64,000 bases of DNA from Echinometra lucunter (GCA_029962745.1 CM057165.1:8021523-8085522), one strand, 5' to 3'; shown: positions 11,141 to 25,075, numbered from the stretch's first letter. Notes: generated by a model not told the origin, from the letters alone. Numbers and translations: made by a program.

Positions 11141-11640
11141 NNNNNNNNNNNNNNNNNNNNNNNNNNNNNNNNNNNNNNNNNNNNNNNNNNNNNNNNNNNN
11201 NNNNNNNNNNNNNNNNNNNNNNNNNNNNNNNNNNNNNNNNNNNNNNNNNNNNNNNNNNNNNNNNNNNNNNNNNNNNNNNNNNNNNNNNNNNNNNNNNNNN
11301 NNNNNNNNNNNNNNNNNNNNNNNNNNNNNNNNNNNNNNNNNNNNNNNNNNNNNNNNNNNNNNNNNNNNNNNNNNNNNNNNNNNNNNNNNNNNNNNNNNNN
11401 NNNNNNNNNNNNNNNNNNNNNNNNNNNNNNNNNNNNNNNNNNNNNNNNNNNNNNNNNNNNNNNNNNNNNNNNNNNNNNNNNNNNNNNNNNNNNNNNNNNN
11501 NNNNNNNNNNNNNNNNNNNNNNNNNNNNNNNNNNNNNNNNNNNNNNNNNNNNNNNNNNNNNNNNNNNNNNNNNNNNNNNNNNNNNNNNNNNNNNNNNNNN
11601 NNNNNNNNNNNNNNNNNNNNNNNNNNNNNNNNNNNNNNNN
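11141..11640. other. Assembly gap, 500 N
   Basis: Exactly 500 N, the same length as the second gap, so a placeholder of unknown true size. Open frames running through it are artefacts. Confidence 0.99.
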
Positions 11641-12124
11641 AGAGACTAACATGTTCTCCATTTTCTTCTTTATTGTCACTTTACCCGGCCATAGGTATTC
11701 TAATAACACACGCTGGGCCGCTAATGGGATGAGGCATATACTCGCCCTGGCGGCTGGCAAATGGTGCGTGGAAGATGGGACGCTTTTGAGTGTTTGGTCA
11801 TAAGGGAATCGGAGGGAAGCGGTATCGTGGGACTCACTTACATCGTTATTTGATGCTGAGTGGATACTCAAAAACAGCCACCAATGTGCAATTCTGGGTG
11901 AGGGAAAAGTGATAAACTCGTCGCAATTCTCATTATTCATTGAAAATAACACATTTGAATCAAAACACTTGTCAGTCGATTAGATACTAATTTTCATGTA
12001 AAGATTTAGCGGTGTATGAACTTAGAGAAACATTCAAAGAATGTGTAATGTTTGTTATGAACTTATTAGCTTGGTGGTGATAGAAATTGGTCAATTTTTT
12101 TAATCTTAGTGTAAAAGGTTATAT
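11641..12124. other. Unique noncoding stretch
   Basis: Start of contig 2. No domain or splice context recognised on either strand. Confidence 0.5.
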
Positions 12125-12511
12125 CTACAATCCATTCATTAAAAATATGGTAATGGTTATAATAATGGCAATAGTGAAGAAGTTTTGAAGCAAACAGAAA
12201 ATAACAAAATCGCGGTGATGAACTCTGAAACTGAGACGGAAACGTAAAAGGGTTTTGTCATTTTGATTTAATGATTCTTTCTCGAAATGAAGAGGACAGC
12301 TGAAATAACGAACACAAATTGCTTTTAGCATATCACCCAAATCCTCTCCCATCGTGATTACACCGAATCTCGCGCAATAGTCTCCCGTCCCTCTTCTCGG
12401 GAAGTAAGACAATTTATCAATTATCTGGAACACGAGTCCCAAAATGAAGAGGAAGAAGCCCAAACGCTTTTGATCCTCAATTGCAATCACATCGTCCCGG
12501 GCGTCTGACAT
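12125..12511 (-). CDS. Doubtful ORF or first exon, membrane-protein-like
   Basis: A 128-residue frame. The first ~80 residues have a protein-like composition: an acidic start (MSDARDDVIAIEDQKR), a hydrophobic segment at residues 17-31 (LGFFLFILGLVFQII), then a basic/polar region with Cys, Gly and Arg. The ATG has a G at -3. After about residue 80 the frame becomes low-complexity (Ile/Thr-rich), so if real it is probably an exon that splices out earlier. GT candidates exist but none is a strong donor. I recognise no family. It could equally be a chance frame. Confidence 0.25.
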   Translation of the reverse strand: MSDARDDVIAIEDQKRLGFFLFILGLVFQIIDKLSYFPRRGTGDYCARFGVITMGEDLGDMLKAICVRYFSCPLHFEKESLNQNDKTLLRFRLSFRVHHRDFVIFCLLQNFFTIAIIITITIFLMNGL

Positions 12512-12799
12512 TTCAATATATCATACAAGTATAAGTGTGTTCATTTGAAGGAGCGCTTTCGTGACCCGCCGGCGTTTTTAATCACATTCCTGCAAATATC
12601 ATAGACCTTTGTCTTTTTCTCCCTCCCTCATCACATTCGGAAGGACGGGTGGAAAAAAACTTGAAACGTTAGAAAAGAGAAATGATCAGAAAGCTCATTT
12701 TGGCGAATGGAAGAAGATAAAAGAAGAAGGATCAATTTAAGATATATTGATAAAGTGGTTGGAAGAGCAAGAGAGATAGGCAGAGTGAAGGTAAAGAAA

Positions 12800-12805
12800 T
12801 AGATA

Positions 12806-12856
<51 letters not shown>

Positions 12857-13025
12857 GAAGTGGATAGCGTATACTTGTGGGTGCAATGAAATAAGATAAA
12901 AAATCAAATACGGAGAAAAGAACTTTTTGACGTTTTACTATTACATCATCATGCAGTATCATAAAATTAGTATCTAAAGTAGATAGTGAACTACTCCATT
13001 ACTTGTGTGAAATGTTGAATAAAAG

Positions 13026-13070
<45 letters not shown>

Positions 13071-13237
13071 TGTGGATGGAGTATTGTAGAGTATTTTGTG
13101 GGTGCAAGGAAGTTTGATACGGGAGAAAGGAACTTTTTTGTCGTTTTACTGATATCTTATCATGCAGTTTCTTGAAATTTGTTATCTAAAGTAGATAGTG
13201 AACTACTCCACTTCTTGAATGAAATGTAAAATAAAAG

Positions 13238-13273
<36 letters not shown>

Positions 13274-13586
13274 GGAGAGGAAGGTGGATAGAATATACTT
13301 GTGCCTGCGGCGTAGTTGAATACGGGAAAATGGAAGATTTTGTCGTTTTACCAACATATCATGCAGTATTATGAAATTTGTTATCTGAAGTAGATAGTAA
13401 AATACTCCATTTCTTGTGTGAAATATAAAAGAAAAGTGTCATAGAGTATAAGAAAGAGAGAAAAAATTGGACAGAATATGATAGAGTATATGTGTGTGCG
13501 AAGTAGTTGTGAAATTCGTTATCTAAAGTAGATAGCGAACTACTCCATTTCTTGTATGAAATGTTAAAGAAAAGTGTCAGAGAAAT

Positions 13587-13640
<54 letters not shown>
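12800..13640. repeat. Minisatellite, ~200-bp units separated by (GA)n
   Basis: Four degenerate units each contain TATCTAAAGTAGATA or a close variant, at 12971, 13183, 13382 and 13520 (spacings 212, 199, 138). ACTACTCCA follows and a (GA)n tract closes each unit. Shared motifs also include CGTTTTACT and CATGCAGT. The fourth unit is internally deleted. The array ends in (GA)n-G12 at about 13590-13646. Conservation of the short palindrome across decayed units is the notable point. Confidence 0.88.
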
Positions 13641-13644
<4 letters not shown>

Positions 13645-13646
13645 GG

Positions 13647-14064
13647 TCGAGGAAGGCGAGATAGGTAACTGAGTATAAAACAAGTGACCTACATAAATAC
13701 CAAGGCATGATGAAATTAGAATGTAATGAATTTAATTACATTTTTGTATTTATAGTATTCTTTATTGTAATCATTCAATTCATAGTCATATCAGCTTCAT
13801 ATAAACTTCATTTTGCATTTTAATACATAACATAACAGAACAATTTACAATAACATTAATTACACTATATGAATTTCATCGTTTACAACCCCCCTCAAAA
13901 ACAAAAAAAAAACACCCCACGTTTTTAAAGGCTTTGTAATGAAATCGATACAAAGCTCAGTAAGATATCATGATGATTACGCATTATGTGCAAAAATACA
14001 AAAGGTTGTAAAAAGTTAGAGGTGAAATAAGAGAGCAAGAAGAAAACCTAACAATCTTTCAATG
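13647..14064. other. AT-rich noncoding stretch
   Basis: No gene or element recognised. Ends at the left border of duplicate copy 2, though that border is set by the window edge of copy 1 and may not be the true edge. Confidence 0.6.
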
Positions 14065-16511
14065 AAACCAATTTATCAAGTTATCTTTTATAATAATAAT
14101 GATAAGAACAACAACAACAACAACAATGATAATTAAAAAGATAATGATAATAATAATAATTATAATAATGATAATGATAATAATAATAATGATAATAATA
14201 ATGATAATAATGATAATAATAATAATAATAATGATAATAACAATAATTTCAATTCAATTTGGATTTTCAATTTCAGTTCGGTTTATTTAACACATATCCC
14301 AGTAAAAGTACAAAGACTCATGATTTGAGTTTACAGTCATCAGGATTAAAAAAAAAACAATATTCAAATACATATATACAAGGAAAACATATAAAACGGG
14401 GATAAATAAATGTATACAAAATTATCAAAATCACATAAAAATAATTAAAAATGGCAACTGAAATTAGGCAATAAAAATCAGGCATATTCATGAATATAAA
14501 AAAGGAGGGAAAGAGGAAGAAAGTGGAAGAGAGAGGGAGAGCTCAGAGAAAGATGAAGATTAATAGTAATAAGACCGATGATAATAATGACAATGATAAC
14601 AATATTAAAGTATGGATAATGATTAATAACAACAACATGATATCAAAAATACATTACAATTGTAGAAATGATACTGATTAGAATAGTAAGATAACAATAC
14701 CGGTTTCTTTTAAGTTTTAAGAACGCAGTGAAGCATTGTTGGTTACGAAACTGCTTTCGACAACTGCTTACCACAACGACCTAGCTGTCGGCTTCTTCAT
14801 AAGCGATTGAAAAACAGGAAACCTTTGCAGATGGAGAAAATGACTATTTTTTTTTCTTTGAAGAAAGTGAAAAAGCTACACTAGATGAAAACTAATGTGT
14901 CAAAATGTTAGGAAATGGAGGGCAGAGAGAGAGAAAGAGAGAGATGCAAATAGTCAGCTCAGAGGATCAGGCAGAGAGGGGAACAGAGAAAGAGCTAAAA
15001 AGAGAGAAGGGGAGACAAAGACGGAAATTAGGGACACCGTAAAAGATAGAGCAACTACCAGTAGGAAGGATGAGGCTATGGAGATATTATTTTTGGTCGC
15101 CATATGTCTTCGCTTCGCTTGCGTGGTGATACCGTCACGTGACCATGCCTAAACCACGGAAATACATCCGAAATTTAGGCCCCATTCACATATGATTTGG
15201 TGACCCATCTAAAAATAATCACATTATATTAATGTGCGGCTCTGTGCTACTGCACAATACATCTAGGTACCTTTGTTGAACGTGCCTCATTTTTTTTTCT
15301 CTTTTGTACTCCAAATACCCGTTCAGTAATAGCGGTGCTTCTTTCGACGTGGTGGTTCTTGTAGTGGGTATCCCTCCTTGTGTGAAAGGGGCTTTCAGGT
15401 CAACTACAAATTTACGTTTCATTGAAACCTAGTCGTCAGACGATGAATTATAGATGGCTTCGGAGCGAAATGTTGCAATAAGAAAATGACAATTGCAATC
15501 CCTGCAGCAGATGATTATCAGTATGAAAATTGCAACTGTCAACGTCTTGCGCAGCCAGCTTTGTGAAATCTATAACTTTGCTTCAGATGAAAAACTTTGT
15601 ACAGCAGTTTATTATACCCTTCCTATGAGCTGATATGAAACCGTCCTTATCTACCACGTGTACCTATACGATAAATATTGTATAAAATACATGTCAAAGT
15701 ATCCATCTCACGCTTTCCTCACATGTACAAATTTAAAGCTTTAATCATCGTAATTTAAATTCAAAATTCGTAGAATCATCATCATGCGGGTGACAAATAA
15801 CACTGATTTGAACTAAAAGAGCATCTTTAAAGGAATACCATCTTGAAGGGACTGAAGAAAAAAAACCCAAAAAACTCCCCCAAACATACTAGAAATAAAA
15901 CACAGGGAAGTTTTATGAAATATAAGGAAACTGTAGAAATGCAAAGATATGAATAAGTTAATTTTGAAAGTAGAAAAGAATAAACATGAATTGGCAAAAA
16001 AAAAAAGAAAAAAGAAAAAAAAAAAGCAGGAATAGCTTTCACACTTTTATCTGTACTTTAATCGCAAAATATCATTGAAGCTTGATCAATACTGCATTGT
16101 TTCCTGACATGATTCATTCTGGTTCCCTTTAGTCTCTTAATATGTATTTTTGATAATTTTCCTTAATTCCTTTGGACTGGAAAAACACCGAAAATATGTT
16201 TGCTGCCAATCTTGTATGTAGTTATTTATTGTCTTTGATGAACCACATATTTTATTCAGATTCTTTTCAATTTATTAATCATTTGTTTGTATTTATAGCT
16301 GCAAGTATTTCACATGATTATGGAATAATCATACCCAAGGGTAAAAACACATTTCTGCGATGATGAAACCTGCTACTTTGATTTTTCTTCTCAATGAACT
16401 TGACGTCAGTACGTTCACATCTTAAGCCGTCATTTGGAGCAGGACCCATTTCCGCTCGTGCCGTAAATAGCTCTTTCATTCTCTCTTTGCCCCTTCATTT
16501 GGTCTTTATCC

Positions 16512-16513
16512 TG

Positions 16514-16568
<55 letters not shown>
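16512..16568. repeat. (CT)n microsatellite
   Basis: Nearly pure CT of about 55 bp, versus a shorter interrupted tract at 2448-2478. Confidence 0.9.
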
Positions 16569-16572
<4 letters not shown>

Positions 16573-16812
16573 TCTTTCGCCACTCTAGGCCTTATCAAAG
16601 AAACGATATTTTAATGACTGTTTTCGGTACCCCTGTGAGGTAGCCGTTTCCAGTGCATGTTCGCATGCTTGGGGAAATATGGTTCCCGTTTGCGTTACTT
16701 ACTAGTATCACATTGTTTTTATCAACATTATTCTAGATTAATGACTTTCATTTTCCACGCAGTTTTCATTGAAATCAGTAGAATCTAATCCATACTGTAT
16801 ACCGACATGCAC

Positions 16813-16813
<1 letters not shown>

Positions 16814-16847
<34 letters not shown>

Positions 16848-16883
16848 AATAATAGTAATAATGATAATAATAATACTATAATG

Positions 16884-16914
<31 letters not shown>

Positions 16915-17096
16915 TAATAGTGATGATAATAATGATGATAATAAATATAATAATAATGATGATAATAATGATAATAAATATAATGATAATAATAATAATA
17001 ATAATACTACTACTAATAATAGTGATGCTAATAATGATAATAAATATAATAAAAATGATGATAATAATGATGATAATAAGTATAATAATAATAATG

Positions 17097-17142
<46 letters not shown>

Positions 17143-17152
17143 TAATAATAAT
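16814..17152. repeat. Expanded (TAA)n SINE tail
   Basis: About 340 bp of ATA/ATG/AGT triplets with repeated sub-blocks such as GATAATAAATATAATAA. It abuts the 3' end of the SINE at 17153-17433 and is about 120 bp longer than the allele at 2716-2930. Confidence 0.85.
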
Positions 17153-17433
17153 CCGTTCTTGTACAGTGCATATCACATTCTCATCTAACGTCTCTACGCG
17201 CTTCCAAAGGACTTAGGATATTATTACTCTGGCTTTAGCCAGGCAGCCATTACAGCGCACAAGCATTTCAAGGAATAAATTCCTGCCAGGTACCCATTTA
17301 CCCCACCTGGGTCGAGTGTGGCAAAATAATGCAGATGAATGTCTTGCCAAAGGACGTTAGAGATGCGGCAGGGATTCGGACCCTGTACCTTGTGGTTCAA
17401 AGTCCAGAGACTTATCCGCTGGATCAAAACATC
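17153..17433 (-). mobile_element. tRNA-derived SINE with LINE-like tail, copy 2
   Basis: Same element as 2931-3211. Its B-box has one substitution (GGTCCGAATCC on minus), which would weaken internal Pol III promotion compared with copy 1. Confidence 0.88.
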
Positions 17434-20400
17434 GCTGTGTTTTTATACTCACTTTTAGTAGGGGAATAATCGTATTTACTGCTCGTTTGATAGGCCTAAT
17501 ATGAGACACGATTTGGCTAAGGACTATAGGAGTTTGCTATAGGTCAAGGAGGAAGTGCTTTCATCAATTTCAAGCAAATATAGTGTCGCGTGTAGCGCTT
17601 GGTATACTGGAGCCGTAATAAATGTCAGGCAGATCAAACGAACTTGGTTAATTGAGAATATAATGTTTCCCCCATTCCCCTACATGCTTATCCTAATTAA
17701 CCCAAACATATAACTTTGTTCATTTTAATGTTTCGAGAATAATATGACTGCATTTGAGTAACGGAAAATTCGCCATAACTGAGAATCAAATACGTAGAGT
17801 GTTCAGAAATTCAAGAGAAACAACATTTACACAGATTGAATACAAACCTGGGGGTTGTTGGGTGCTAATCAGATTCTCATTCACTTACATGTAGCACAAG
17901 AAGGTATCACCAGTCGTGCGGAAAGTCGTTCGTAACTTACGAACAGCTTTATGAAACCCCCCCCCCCCCCGGTAACATTTTGGACTGGTAAAAGGTTAAC
18001 GTTTCAAGGATAATATGAATACATTTGAGTAATGATGTATAAAACATTCAGTATGATAAGTGATCAGGAAAAGATGCTTTGAAATTGACCATTACTGATG
18101 CATAGTCAGCTTTTCAGCTTTTTTCTTGTCATATTTCCAATATGAGGGCATTTGAAGAGCAATCCTTTCTTGGTGACATTTTTACTATGATATTCTTCCT
18201 AACTGAGATGGAAAGAATGAGAAACTCTCATATTATTCTTCACCTTTCCCAGAACTCAAGCTTTGCTTTGATGATATCGAATGTATCCGACATAATTCAA
18301 ACTGAATCGACTGAAATAACTGAATCAAAATCCACCGGTATATCAAACCAACATAGTTAAACATTATGGTAAAGCCTTCAAACTTATGAATTGAATCAGT
18401 AAAGCAATAAAGCAATAAAGCTGTTATTATAGAAAACGGCACGATTGATTTTTCGCTGGAAGTATTTTCTCTCTCTCTCTCTCTACCCGTTTCAACAGAG
18501 CCTTGCCAGTCCTAGTAATTTCCCTTCACGACACGAATAAATTGTTAGATTTATTGGCCAATTGATGATGAAAAGGAATTTTTTTCATATTGCATTTTGA
18601 TTGCAGAAAGTAGTTTTATTGGCCATCTCGTGAATTTTAACTCGCGAGGGAGGCACGTCATTAAATTCAAAAGAATTCAAATTCAAATTTTTCTCAAGAA
18701 TTTTCTTTTCAATTCATGATTTTTTTTTTCGTCATGTGTGAACTGTTACGGGAAATCCGTTTTCTTTGCAAGTATACTGTTTTTTTTTAAAATTCAATGA
18801 AAAAAAATATATACAAAATATTAATAAAAGGAGACGTAGAAGAGTCTGTGAAATAGTGACTAGTATTATTTAATCTTATCTAAGGTTTGATTTACAATTT
18901 TCTAATTAGTTTGATAAGTACCTTCAGTTTTGGCTGGTTTTAATTGTGAGAAGCACAAAGGAGAAATACGTTGCTTTTAGTCAATGGCTTCACTGTTGAG
19001 GACAGGCGATTTACCCTTGCTTGAAAGAATATTTGTATACTTAGCTAACGGAAAATATGACAGTCATCATATCTTTTGACCATTTCTGTGAAATGTCGTT
19101 GCTGATGTCATTCAAAATCATATTTCTCAGAAAAATAAAAAAAGTGAAAAATCACGTTTTATGCGAATGAGATCGGTTTTGTGATTCATCCATTACCCTA
19201 CGTTGACATTCAAACTCAAATCTTTACCATACAAGGCATGGGGTCCTGAAACTCCGACCCGCGTGACTGCGCACAAAAGTCACGGCGCATCTGGCCAGTG
19301 ACGTCACGACGCCAGATGGCCCGAGTGATGAGGTTCATCTAAATCTGCGTGGTTTCACTAATCATACCTACGTAAATAGGAGCCTTTCGTGTGCATCGTG
19401 AGACCCCAGCAGCCCTTCTGCCAGGGGTGTAGGACAGGTGGTAGGGGGTTACTGGTCCTGCGTTCCCCATTCCCCTTCCTTTCTGACGGATCGGTCGCGA
19501 CGCAACCTTAAACCTTATCCAAACTGTAGAAAAACTATATCCATTAGCATTTCGTGAATTTCACACACATAGCAGAGGCATCAATGAAGTATGGAACCTA
19601 CGGTTTGAAACATTTTGGAGAAAAACTCATAATCTTAATGCATAACACATGGTATGGAAATGAACATGAAGATTTGAATTGCCAAGTAATTTGTATCCCG
19701 ACTCAGTATAATAGTACAATATTTCCTATTCTTAAGTTATGGAAACCATAGTATACGAGAACAATTGTAGTTTATTTTCATCAAACATAAATAAAATGGA
19801 TTCAAACTATTATTGCGAAATGTACTGGTAGTCAATAAAAGCGATGTATGATTAATGATATCAGTCGCTCTGAATAGCGTCCACAGATGGATCTTCTTGA
19901 AAGTTCATACCACCTGTATACTAATGCACACCCTTTCCATGGACTTATTACATATAAACGGAAAGCTGATGTCACTATTCTTTACCGACCCCCCCCCCCC
20001 CCACCCCTTGCAGGCAAAATGTTAATCGATTAGCTTGGATAATTGCCACATACTTCTGGGATCAAAGTCCGAAGCCTTGTGGACACTGGGGATATTCTTT
20101 TACCCTTAAGAGACATAGTTACTGGAGTAGCCCTGCCTCAAGCGCGGTCATCCTTAACTCAAAGTGTCGGCTTTAATACTTCAGACATGGTACATCAATT
20201 AGCTTCACACGAAAACACGACAATTAAGCGCTGCACTGGTATTACTCTAATCTCGTCCGTTTCCATGCATGCTCCCCGATCTCCGCTCTAGATCTAACCA
20301 TCGCCCCTCTCCCTCACTCTCTTCCTCATTGAGACCCTCTTTTTAACTCCCCAATATTTCCCGCCATAATTTAATGCCTCATTTTGATGTTGCCAAATTC

Positions 20401-20767
20401 ATACATTGCAGATTAGTGCACCCAACCTTACCCTTTTTGCCAGTCTCCCAGTGTTATAATATTTCACTTGCTTCACCGTAAATTGGTTCTTTATTGATCC
20501 AGCCCAGCGCATGCGCAGTCTGAATTGTGTTTGTGGAGTTTATACGCCATCGTGTGTTTTAAGCGCGATAGAAAAGACACCCATGGGTGCTCGATGTTGG
20601 CGCAGCTAGCCTGATAAAACCAGGGACCATTCCCCCACTCTCATTTCCAGCACCCCACCCTCCCATCTGGATATTTGAACAGAGAACATGGCCCAGAAGT
20701 GATAACGTGCATAGCAGGTGGGTGGCCGCCATTTGGAATCAGATATTAAAAAATAATGTACACATAG

Positions 20768-21021
20768 AGGCCTTTGTGGTCAAGTGGGTAAGTCTCCAGA
20801 CTGTGAATCACGGGGTTCGAATCCTTGGCACGGCTCTAATGTCTTTCTGCAAGACATTAATTTTATCTGACTTTGCCACACTTGATCCAGGTGAGGTAAA
20901 TGGATACCTGGTAGAAATTAATTCCTTAAAATGCTGGAGCCCACGTAATGATCAGTTGTCAAAGTCCTTTGACATTTGATCATAATGCATGATAATACAA
21001 GAATGGAATGATATTATTATG
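20768..21021 (+). mobile_element. tRNA-derived SINE, copy 2
   Basis: Counterpart of 8305-8558, with intact A-box and B-box (GGTTCGAATCC at 20814-20824). Confidence 0.85.
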
Positions 21022-22528
21022 ATTATAGGTGTATAATAGACACCTGCATGTTGTATTTGAAAGCACAGTGAGGGAATCGGCATGCCATTTATAAAACGCA
21101 ATTTTGTTTACTTTTCACAAATGAAAGATTAATCTGTATATTGTCGGCTGATGAAAAAATGATATTTCAAGACTCGCCTATTACCCATGAGTTATCAATT
21201 TGGTTTTCTCGAGAGGCATTTGAATAGGAGATGAAAATAATACGCGATGTTTCTTTTCTCTCATCAGAAAGTAAGAGCGTAATCACTCTTCATATATCTA
21301 AAAGTATATTTCCCTGCTAACCTGTTATAATGTGCTATAAATTTATTTTTCAATCTTAGACAGTACTTCAAATTTGTAGTGAGATATTTTGATAAAACAT
21401 AAAATAATACATGATTATGCATTAATACAACAGATATACCCATATGTCGGATTTGAGTTATGATTAACGGGCACTGCACATAATGAATGCGATGCCAGGA
21501 TTGAAGAATACTTATGTCAAAAAAACTATAATTTGCCACTGATGCCCGGCAATTCAACAGAGAGGGTAATTAATTTTCTCTAAATTGGGACAACGCTGTT
21601 TAATCTAATACTGCAGAATGTGCATGAGAATCAATAATCCCAGCTTCATGACAACCCCCCCCCCCCCCACCCCCTAGGCGAGGGCTGCACACAAACGATG
21701 GGAGATGGGGAAAACAGAAGAAGAAAAAAAAAAGGTGAGGGGAAAAGTTCTGTTTACTCAAATGCACAATGTCTGTGCAGGCAGTTCATTTGGAATCCTA
21801 TGCACAGCAAATTTGAAATAAAGGAGAGATGCGGAGCGTCAACAATGAATCCATGGCCAAGTGGTTGTTTTACGTGACTGCGGGCCTGTGACGTCACGTG
21901 CGCATACCTGGTAGTTGGCTGGTCCACCTTATCAATGCCTTAATATGCGGCAAAATACACGGGGCCTTTTAATTGTATTGATACCTCGGACGGCACGGCT
22001 CCCCACTCGAGTGTTGTATATGATGAGGGTGCATCGATCATTTTGATTTTGATGAGAGTGGGTTGCATGGCAATTGAGAAACAAGCTACTTACAGAGGTG
22101 CAAATGAAACTGAAACCGTTATTCATCCAATTTTTATAATATCTTTAAAAAAATAAAGAGGCTAGAGCTCTAATTTAATAACTGTGGTGTCAGCGCCATT
22201 TACTAACCAAAATACATAACAATAATGTTTCGGCGTTGTCTGCCACCCATAGGACCGCTTCCTGCCTACTTTTCCAGCAAAGTGGAAGTGGGATACTTTA
22301 TATCTTTTAATATTTATACGTTTGATTGAATCCAACATAATCACAGCATTTACAAACAACTAAAACGATAATTGCAGTAATGAAACATAAACAAAGCTAA
22401 AAAAAAAACCCCAAAACAAAACAAAACCATGAAGAACTGATGTAGAGAATACATCATGAAACTATGACAGAGTACAAGTGCTTTTTAAAATAAGGATACT
22501 TATATAATCAGTTTTTAGAGTGTATTTC

Positions 22529-22710
22529 TAATGGGATGTTGCAAGAAGGTTGCAATCAATTGCAAATAATTACTAATTTTGAAACAACCATTCTGATTGG
22601 CTCAGGGTCTGCCCTTTTGAGAAGACATGCATGCAACAATGATTTTGATTGGCCAGTGACAGTCAGTTGCAACTTGCAATCGATTGCAACTTTCTTGCAA
22701 CACCCCATTA
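22529..22710. mobile_element. 182-bp MITE, copy 2
   Basis: Counterpart of 10078-10259 with one substitution in the left terminus (TAATGGGATG). Confidence 0.85.
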
Positions 22711-23190
22711 CACTAAGTGCATCCCACAGGGAAAAACTATTCAGTTGTGAAACAGGGCTAAATAGTGAGCTTTGTTTTAGAAAATGACTTTTATAATTTC
22801 TCTTCCAACCCCCCTTCATCCTTCTCTCCCTCACCCCCATACATGTACGCACCAACTGCAATAAATTTTCTTCCACAAACCCTTCCTGAATACTTCCTTC
22901 ATGTAATCGTACAACAACAACATCAACAATAGCCCCACGCTAAAATCGATATACTAGAACATGAATACAGTTGTATTCCATAGAGAACAAAACTGTCGGC
23001 CCCTAAATTAAGATAATCGACACATGTTTTTTTCACTTTATTAAACATATAGGCTGAGAAAAGGAATTAATAATTCAAGTCTTAAATCAAAATTTAAAAA
23101 ATATAAGATATTTTACTAAAAACTTTAGATATTTAGAAATTACTGAAAATTCAGATATACCACAGTGACAGAAAAAAGGAAATGAACAAT

Positions 23191-23356
23191 TGCATTTTTA
23201 CCGCCGTACCAATCTGACAGGATTACTGGAACCCACCTTTAAGGTCACCATCAGAAATACGTTAACCAGTTTCGAACCTGGGTCCCATCACAGGTGGTAA
23301 GGGAAGATAGAATACTGACAACGGACGTGGCCGCTAGACCATCTCCTGCTCCCCGT
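23191..23356 (-). mobile_element. tRNA-derived SINE, second family, copy 2
   Basis: Counterpart of 10758-10915, with the same GGTTCGAAACT B-box. Confidence 0.7.
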
Positions 23357-23585
23357 GCAAAGAAAACAAAAATACAGCTCATTTAAATTACAGTAAATAT
23401 ATCTATGTCACATGTACTGAGATGAAATCAATAAAATATGAAAAGAAGAATGGTTAACCTGTTTATTTACATGGTTTAAGTTAACAAAAAAATGGTTTTG
23501 AAAGGTAATGGAAGCCATTAATAATTTCTTATATACGAACTTTTTCCAGGATAAAGTAGTGACTAATTTGGAAAACGTGTATTAC

Positions 23586-24400
23586 GATGAAGACATCAAA
23601 TCACTGTGCATGGATACTACGCGGTCGTAGTGATTATGAAACACTTATTTTCACTTCCTTTACCATGCATGTCCACATACAACAGCTGCGAATCCAATTG
23701 GCCAAGAGAACCGTCTTCCTTTCTTGAACATGCTAAGGCAAGGACGAATTTTCTTAGATTTTCGTTCTTGATTGTAAGAAGCGCGTGTGAGAATGATCGC
23801 TACGTGAGAAGCTTTAAATGCATATGGTATCAGTCTATGAAATTAGTGGAAATGACGTTTCCATTCACGATTATACGTCTCAATGCCATTGCTACAAATT
23901 ATTGTTCATTTCATGTTAAGATGGTGGTTAATATAGACAGGATTAGAGTCGTGATGAAAGAGAGAGAGAGGGGAGAAGGAGAAAGAGAGAGGGAGAAAAA
24001 GAGAAAGAATGAGAAAGAGAGAGGGAGAAGGAGAAAGAGAGAAAGAAAGAGAAAGAGAGAGGGAGAAGGAGAGAGAGAGAGAGAGAGAGAGAGAGGTAGT
24101 GATATGGAAAGAGAAAGATGGATCGATCGATAGATAGAGAGAGTCAGAGAGAAAACTTTGACACACAAAGTAAGAAAAAGGCTGGGGAGGGAGAGAACAC
24201 GAACACAAGCAATGAAAATGAGATCGTTAGAATATAGATTCTGATACGGCTCTTAGTCGTTTCTACTAAGTAAACAGGTAAACGTATGTACCCACGGTAA
24301 CCACATCAGTGTATAACATTATCTCGTAATAGATTAGGACAATCTGCAGTAAAGATAAATCATGATGACAGTTGAAGAAGTGGCTTCATAAAAAAGATGG
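23586..24400. other. Unique stretch ending in GA-rich DNA
   Basis: A long plus frame at 23606-24133 is open mainly because its last third is (GA)n (23950-24140), which reads as Arg/Glu/Lys repeats. The first ~110 residues show no domain. I do not call a gene. Confidence 0.6.
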
Positions 24401-24401
24401 A

Positions 24402-24484
24402 AGCAGCAGCAGTACTAGTACTAGTAATAATGGCAGCAGTAGTAGTAGGAGCAATAGTGGTGGTAGTAGTAGTAGTAGTTGTAA

Positions 24485-24534
<50 letters not shown>

Positions 24535-24549
24535 ATAGTAACAGCGGTA

Positions 24550-24592
<43 letters not shown>

Positions 24593-24624
24593 TGTAGTAG
24601 TAGTAATAGCAGTAGTAGTATTAG

Positions 24625-24715
<91 letters not shown>

Positions 24716-24721
24716 ACAGCG

Positions 24722-24765
<44 letters not shown>

Positions 24766-24773
24766 TGTTGTAA

Positions 24774-24823
<50 letters not shown>

Positions 24824-24854
24824 ATAGTAACAGCGGTAGTAGTAGTAGTAGTAA

Positions 24855-24907
<53 letters not shown>

Positions 24908-24940
24908 CTTGTTGTAATAGTAGTAGTAGTAGTAACAGCG

Positions 24941-24984
<44 letters not shown>

Positions 24985-25013
24985 TGTAGTAGTAATAGCA
25001 GTAGTAGTATTAG

Positions 25014-25075
<62 letters not shown>

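Larger units (their letters stand above)
14065..23585. repeat. Duplicated segment, copy 2 (internal to contig 2)
   Basis: Aligns with 1-11140. It lacks the LINE (empty site at about 19764) and the 3873-4420 block (junction about 18108). Differences otherwise are sparse substitutions and repeat-length changes. It continues without a break into unique sequence at 23586, so it sits in the better assembled contig. Confidence 0.93.

Noticed and set aside
11114..11952. Open frames spanning the first N run
   Set aside because: They contain ~170 unknown residues and are gap artefacts. The frame at 57624-58293 is rejected for the same reason.
23606..24133. 175-residue plus-strand frame
   Set aside because: The last third is (GA)n, and the first part has no recognisable domain or splice signals.
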